A stretch of 17,330 nucleotides of DNA, from contig CAYTXM010000012.1 in the NCBI GenBank assembly GCA_964441595.1, positions 1 to 17,330 on the forward strand. Reading direction: 5' to 3'. The position numbers were made by a program, and so were the translations under genes. The notes below the pieces were generated by a model. It worked only from the letters and a program-made list of their open reading frames with translations, did not search any database and was not told the DNA's origin. The DNA is from DAOVIY01 sp964441595. GTDB lineage: Bacteria; Patescibacteriota; Minisyncoccia; UBA6257. Positions 15,348 through 17,330 of this stretch are shown here, one piece after another; position 1 is the stretch's first letter, and every line of letters begins with the position of its first letter.

Positions 15348-15360
15348 ACTAAATTTAGTT
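15347..15360. repeat. 14-bp perfect palindrome at the distal end of the element
   Basis: AACTAAATTTAGTT is its own reverse complement. It abuts the distal att-like repeat and overlaps the stop codon of the HTH gene. The run of T that follows is on the plus-strand side, so it is not a good terminator for the minus-strand gene. It could mark a recombinase or regulator site, or be AT-rich chance. Confidence 0.6.
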
Positions 15361-16027
15361 ATTTTTTTATTTCCAATTCATAAATTTTTTCTGTCCAGCC
15401 TTTAATTTTTAAAAATAATTCGGTGTTACAAATTTTTATGTTAAAAGTCCCATATGGAAGAGTGTCTTTTTTCTTTTTGCTTGCTCTGCTTTGTTGCATT
15501 GACGTTTTATAAAACTGATTTAAGGGAATACCTGTAATATTGTGCCAATATTTTTTTGCTCTTTTAGCGTTAAGGTGAGGATGAATACAAATATGACCTC
15601 TAAATTTATTTTTTGGTACGTTACAGATTTTTTGAAAAAATCGCATCATTAATTTAATTGAACGAGGGTCGCTATTAGAGAAGTCAACATGGCTTCGTAA
15701 AGTTTTAGCACCTTCTCCCCAATATAAAGCTATTCCAATTAACCATAGATCTCTTTTAGAGAGATATTTTAATTCATTCTTGGCCTTATCAATAATAATT
15801 TGTCTTTTAGCGCTTTCTTTCTTTAATCTAGTTTCTCTTCTTTTTTCAATCACTTCTTTTTTGACTCCTTTTTTAGATAATTCTTGTTTTTGTTTAGAAG
15901 TTAGCTTAATATCACGTACCCAAATGCTTGCACTGCTTTTAGCAATTTTTAATTTATGTCTAATTTCATTCAATGACCAACCTTGTTTACGAAGTCCCCT
16001 TGCTAATTTTTTCTTTTTTGCTTTCAT
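15359..16027 (-). CDS. HTH protein with LAGLIDADG-like motif; sole gene of the tRNA-Val insertion
   Basis: 222 residues, strongly basic. Residues 8-38 form a resolvase/Homeodomain-like helix-turn-helix (LRKQGWSLNEIRHKLKIAKSS). A Lys/Glu-rich linker (42-90) follows. A second domain then begins LIGIALYWGEG (96-106), with FSNSDP at 116-121, IHPHLN at 148-153, WHNITGIPLNQF at 161-172 and ICNTELFLKIKGW near the end. I recall this motif set from a widespread, uncharacterised family in CPR bacteria and Actinobacteria. The LxGxxxYWGEG-then-FxNSD spacing resembles a LAGLIDADG endonuclease half-domain, which is inference. The start ATG is preceded by GAAGGG with 7-nt spacing, one of the better Shine-Dalgarno sites in the window. 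Function is unknown; DNA binding, and possibly cleavage or recombination, is plausible given its position between att-like repeats. Confidence 0.75.
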   Translation of the reverse strand: MKAKKKKLARGLRKQGWSLNEIRHKLKIAKSSASIWVRDIKLTSKQKQELSKKGVKKEVIEKRRETRLKKESAKRQIIIDKAKNELKYLSKRDLWLIGIALYWGEGAKTLRSHVDFSNSDPRSIKLMMRFFQKICNVPKNKFRGHICIHPHLNAKRAKKYWHNITGIPLNQFYKTSMQQSRASKKKKDTLPYGTFNIKICNTELFLKIKGWTEKIYELEIKK

Positions 16028-16077
16028 AATCGAACCCTTCTATTGTTAAATTAATTATACCACAAAGGTTCGATTAT
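16026..16077. repeat. 14-bp inverted repeat over promoter and start codon of the HTH gene
   Basis: Left arm 16026-16039 (ATAATCGAACCCTT) and right arm 16064-16077 (AAAGGTTCGATTAT) are reverse complements with one mismatch, spaced by 24 bp. The right arm lies between the -35 and -10 boxes and the left arm covers the Shine-Dalgarno site and start codon. That arrangement suits a pair of operator half-sites for autoregulation. The core GGTTCGA also matches the T-arm consensus of tRNAs. Confidence 0.75.
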
Positions 16078-16083
16078 TAACAA
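16054..16083 (-). promoter_or_regulatory. Promoter of the HTH gene (extended -10)
   Basis: Minus strand TTGTTA (16083-16078), 18-bp spacer and TATAAT (16059-16054) preceded by TGG, an extended -10. Expected start is near 16047, about 20 nt before the ATG at 16027. The -35 box begins at the junction with the tRNA-side direct repeat. Confidence 0.65.
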
Positions 16084-16104
16084 GTGGGCAGTAGAGGACT
16101 CGAA
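16083..16104 (-). repeat. tRNA-side copy of the 22-bp direct repeat (att-like)
   Basis: This is the 3' end of tRNA-Val (16085-16104) plus two flanking bases, identical to 15326-15347. Identity stops exactly at the 5' base of the T loop on one side and two bases beyond the discriminator on the other. Confidence 0.9.
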
Positions 16105-16158
16105 CCCCTGACCTTCCGGATGTAAACCGGACGCTCTAACCAACTGAGCTAACTGCCC
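16085..16158 (-). tRNA. tRNA-Val (anticodon TAC)
   Basis: A 74-nt cloverleaf on the minus strand. Acceptor GGGCAGT pairs with ACTGCCC and the discriminator is A. D arm is GCTC-AGTTGGTTA-GAGC, anticodon arm TCCGG-TTTACAT-CCGGA (anticodon TAC), T arm AGGGG-TTCGAGT-CCTCT. CCA is not encoded. Its 3' part is duplicated at 15326-15347. It lies 10 bp after tRNA-Ala and likely shares its transcript. Confidence 0.97.
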
Positions 16159-16168
16159 TAATTTTTAG

Positions 16169-16242
16169 TGGACCCAGTGGGATTCGAACCCACGACCTTC
16201 GGTATGCCATACCGACACTCTAACCAACTGAGCTATGGGCCC
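16169..16242 (-). tRNA. tRNA-Ala (anticodon GGC)
   Basis: A 74-nt cloverleaf on the minus strand. Acceptor GGGCCCA pairs with TGGGTCC and includes the G3-U70 wobble that is the alanine identity element; the discriminator is A. Anticodon arm is TCGGT-ATGGCAT-ACCGA (anticodon GGC) and T arm GTGGG-TTCGAAT-CCCAC. CCA is not encoded. It is the first gene of the tRNA cluster, 7 nt after the expected transcription start. Confidence 0.97.
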
Positions 16243-16255
16243 ATTGTATTTAGGA

Positions 16256-16284
16256 ATTCTATCAGTTTTTTTGCTAATTTTCAA
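16256..16284 (-). promoter_or_regulatory. Promoter of the tRNA-Ala/tRNA-Val cluster
   Basis: Minus strand TTGAAA (16284-16279), a 17-bp spacer and TAGAAT (16261-16256). Expected start near 16249 is about 7 nt before the 5' end of tRNA-Ala. Spacing and matches are good. Confidence 0.75.
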
Positions 16285-16300
16285 GAAAAATCTGAATTTC

Positions 16301-16322
16301 TTTATTTATTTTAATAAATAAA
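16301..16322. repeat. AT-only 10-bp inverted repeat between divergent tRNA and transketolase promoters
   Basis: TTTATTTATT (16301-16310) and AATAAATAAA (16313-16322) are exact reverse complements separated by TT. It overlaps the candidate -35 region of the transketolase promoter. It could be an operator, or simple-sequence chance in very AT-rich DNA. Confidence 0.55.
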
Positions 16323-16333
16323 TATGGTACTAT
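16305..16333 (+). promoter_or_regulatory. Candidate promoter for the transketolase genes
   Basis: An extended -10, TGG before TACTAT (16328-16333), with a weak -35 TTTATT at 16305-16310 and 17-bp spacing. The leader to the ATG at 16367 would be about 28 nt. Confidence 0.45.
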
Positions 16334-16366
16334 TAAAGATATAAATTGTTTTTGTTTATTGTAATT

Positions 16367-17171
16367 ATGAAGATTACCTTAAAAGAGATGGAAGATTTGG
16401 CGATAATTATTCGTCAAGAAATAATTAAAATGCTTTTAGAAGCAAAATCGGGTCATTGCGCAGGTCCTTTAGGCGCAGTGGAATTATATATTTCTCTTTA
16501 TTTTAGTGGAATTTTAAAATATGATCCTAAAAATCCAAATTGGGAAGAAAGGGATAGGATTGTTGTTTCTAATGGACATTATGCGCCTTTACTTTATACA
16601 GTTTTAGCTCATGCTGGATATTTTCCTTTGGAAGAATTGAAGACTTTAAGAAAATTAGGGAGTAATCTTCAAGGTCATCCTCATCGTCTATTATTACCAG
16701 GCATTGAAACTTCTTCTGGTCCGGTAGGTGAAGGTCTTTCTCAGGCAGTTGGTATGGCTTTGGGGGCAAAAATGAATAAAAAAAAGCTTCAAGTTTATTG
16801 TTTAATGGGAGATGGAGAACAAGATTGTGGAAATACTTGGGAAGCGGTAATAACAGCAGGGAAATATAGTTTAGATAATTTAACAGCTATCATTGATAGA
16901 AATAATATTCAAATTGATGGGTTTACTGAAAATGTTATGCCTTTGGAACCCTTAAAAGAAAAATATGAATCTTTTGGATGGAAAGTTTTAGAAATAGATG
17001 GTCATAATATTCCAGAAATTATTAAAGCTGTTAATGCTTCAAAATCTGTTTTNNNNNNNNNNGCAATGGGAATACAAATGGCACGGAAAGACACCAAATT
17101 CAAAACAAGCTGAAGAAGCTTTGCGGCAGTTGAGAAATTTGAGCGGAAAAATAGAATCAGAACTTGATTAG
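16367..17171 (+). CDS. Transketolase, N-terminal (thiamine-diphosphate-binding) subunit, with small gap
   Basis: First half of a two-subunit transketolase of the non-oxidative pentose phosphate pathway. The chain has GHCAGPLGAVELY near residue 30, SNGHYAPLLY, SSGPVGEGLSQAVGMALG and the ThDP/Mg motif GDGEQDCGNTWEA through AIIDRNN, all family hallmarks. ATG at 16367 (MKITLKEMEDLA) is preferred over a TTG seven codons upstream. A 10-N gap at 17053-17062 interrupts the 3' part. After it the true frame is the one giving WHGKTPNSKQAEEALRQL and ending in TAG at 17169-17171; it does not match the upstream frame across 10 Ns. The usual KPTxIIAxTxKGKGVSFME segment is missing, so the real gap is probably about 50-60 bases. 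Confidence 0.9.
17053..17062. other. Assembly gap of 10 Ns inside the transketolase N-terminal subunit gene
   Basis: Ten Ns separate two coding stretches that fit one protein only if the gap length is not 10. Reading straight through would give a false early stop at 17111-17113. Confidence 0.97.
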
Positions 17172-17215
17172 TCTGGTTAGTTGATTTTTTTAAATTAAAA
17201 ATTATATATTAATGT

Positions 17216-17330
17216 ATGCTTAATCCTGATATTAAATTTAATTCTAAAATTTTTACAGAAGAAATTGAACAAATTTCTCCCAGAGATGGTTTTGGAGAAG
17301 GGTTAGTTTTGGCTGGGGAAATGGATGAAA
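17216..17330 (+). CDS. Transketolase, C-terminal subunit (cut by window end)
   Basis: Second half of the split transketolase, carrying the pyrimidine-binding and C-terminal domains; only the first 38 codons are in the window. The start MLNPDIKFNSKIFTEEIEQI is followed by SPRDGFGEGLVLAGEMDE, the typical opening of this subunit (RDGFGEGLVxAGE). ATG at 17216 is used; the ATG at 17212 runs into a stop after three codons. It begins 44 bp after the N-terminal subunit, so the two subunits are expected to be made from one transcript. Confidence 0.9.
   Translation, partial: MLNPDIKFNSKIFTEEIEQISPRDGFGEGLVLAGEMDE

Larger units (their letters stand above)
15326..16104 (-). mobile_element. Putative one-gene integrative element in the 3' end of tRNA-Val
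   Basis: The last 20 nt of tRNA-Val plus 2 flanking nt (16083-16104) are repeated perfectly at 15326-15347, 757 bp away. The space between is filled by one gene (15359-16027) plus its promoter and an inverted repeat. The duplicated part begins at the first base of the T loop, as for integrases that use tRNA 3' ends as attachment sites. The insertion separates tRNA-Val from tRNA-Phe in a same-strand tRNA cluster. No tyrosine or serine recombinase signature is visible, so the mechanism is open. The intact tRNA is kept at the 16083-16158 side and the other copy is only the tRNA tail. Confidence 0.7.

Noticed and set aside
15324..15360. Second partial tRNA gene
   Set aside because: Only the tRNA-Val tail from the T loop onward is present; no D arm, anticodon arm or acceptor 5' strand exists upstream in sense.
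15780..16049. 89-codon plus-strand open frame opposite the HTH gene
   Set aside because: Shadow of the Lys-rich coding strand; no start signal, and the minus-strand gene has clear motifs, SD and promoter.
17063..17113. Early stop in the transketolase N-terminal subunit (tail reading AMGIQMARK)
   Set aside because: Artefact of reading through 10 Ns; another frame continues with the conserved WHGKTPN sequence to 17171.

Overview
This is an AT-rich, gene-dense bacterial contig. Genes are short, spacing is tight, Shine-Dalgarno signals are mostly weak or absent, and none of the four tRNAs encodes CCA. The protein set (single-chain GlyRS, short MetRS, both RNase J and RNase Y, transketolase split in two subunits, a membrane-anchored solute-binding protein, and a C-terminal fragment of the long secreted/repeat proteins common there) points to a Patescibacteria/CPR genome, most likely Parcubacteria. 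That placement is inference from gene content. TGA ends tatD in the normal place, so the standard bacterial code fits. Two runs of N (3252-3351 and 17053-17062) are assembly gaps; each breaks a real gene, and neither has a length that restores the reading frame.

Layout. 1-426 is the end of a surface-type protein. 454-6267 is a plus-strand cluster: glycyl-tRNA synthetase, M16 peptidase, AI-2E-type membrane protein (gapped), methionyl-tRNA synthetase and TatD nuclease. It meets tail to tail, overlapping by 14 bp, a minus-strand run (10340 back to 6254): four-TM holin-like protein, SecG, solute-binding protein, tRNA-Leu(CAG), RNase J. This run has a near-consensus promoter that leaves almost no leader. 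gpmI (minus) and RNase Y (plus) diverge from a 333-bp intergenic region. An HU gene with its own consensus promoter follows and ends at a strong hairpin terminator, shared with a convergent three-S1-domain protein gene.

The right end (15157-16284) is a minus-strand tRNA cluster, Ala(GGC)-Val(TAC)-Phe(GAA), leading into the S1 gene. It is interrupted between Val and Phe by what looks like a very small integrative element. A 22-bp perfect direct repeat of the 3' end of tRNA-Val lies 757 bp away, and the space between the copies is filled by one gene for a 222-aa helix-turn-helix protein with a LAGLIDADG-like motif. That gene has an extended -10 promoter, a Shine-Dalgarno site, and a 14-bp inverted repeat that straddles the promoter and start codon and contains a tRNA T-arm-like core. 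This is the most interesting part of the window.

The window closes with the two transketolase half-genes on the plus strand, the second cut by the window edge. Functionally the region is housekeeping: tRNA charging, mRNA decay (RNase J and Y), secretion (SecG), glycolysis and pentose phosphate metabolism (GpmI, transketolase), nucleoid (HU) and translation (S1). The only accessory item is the one-gene insertion in the tRNA cluster.
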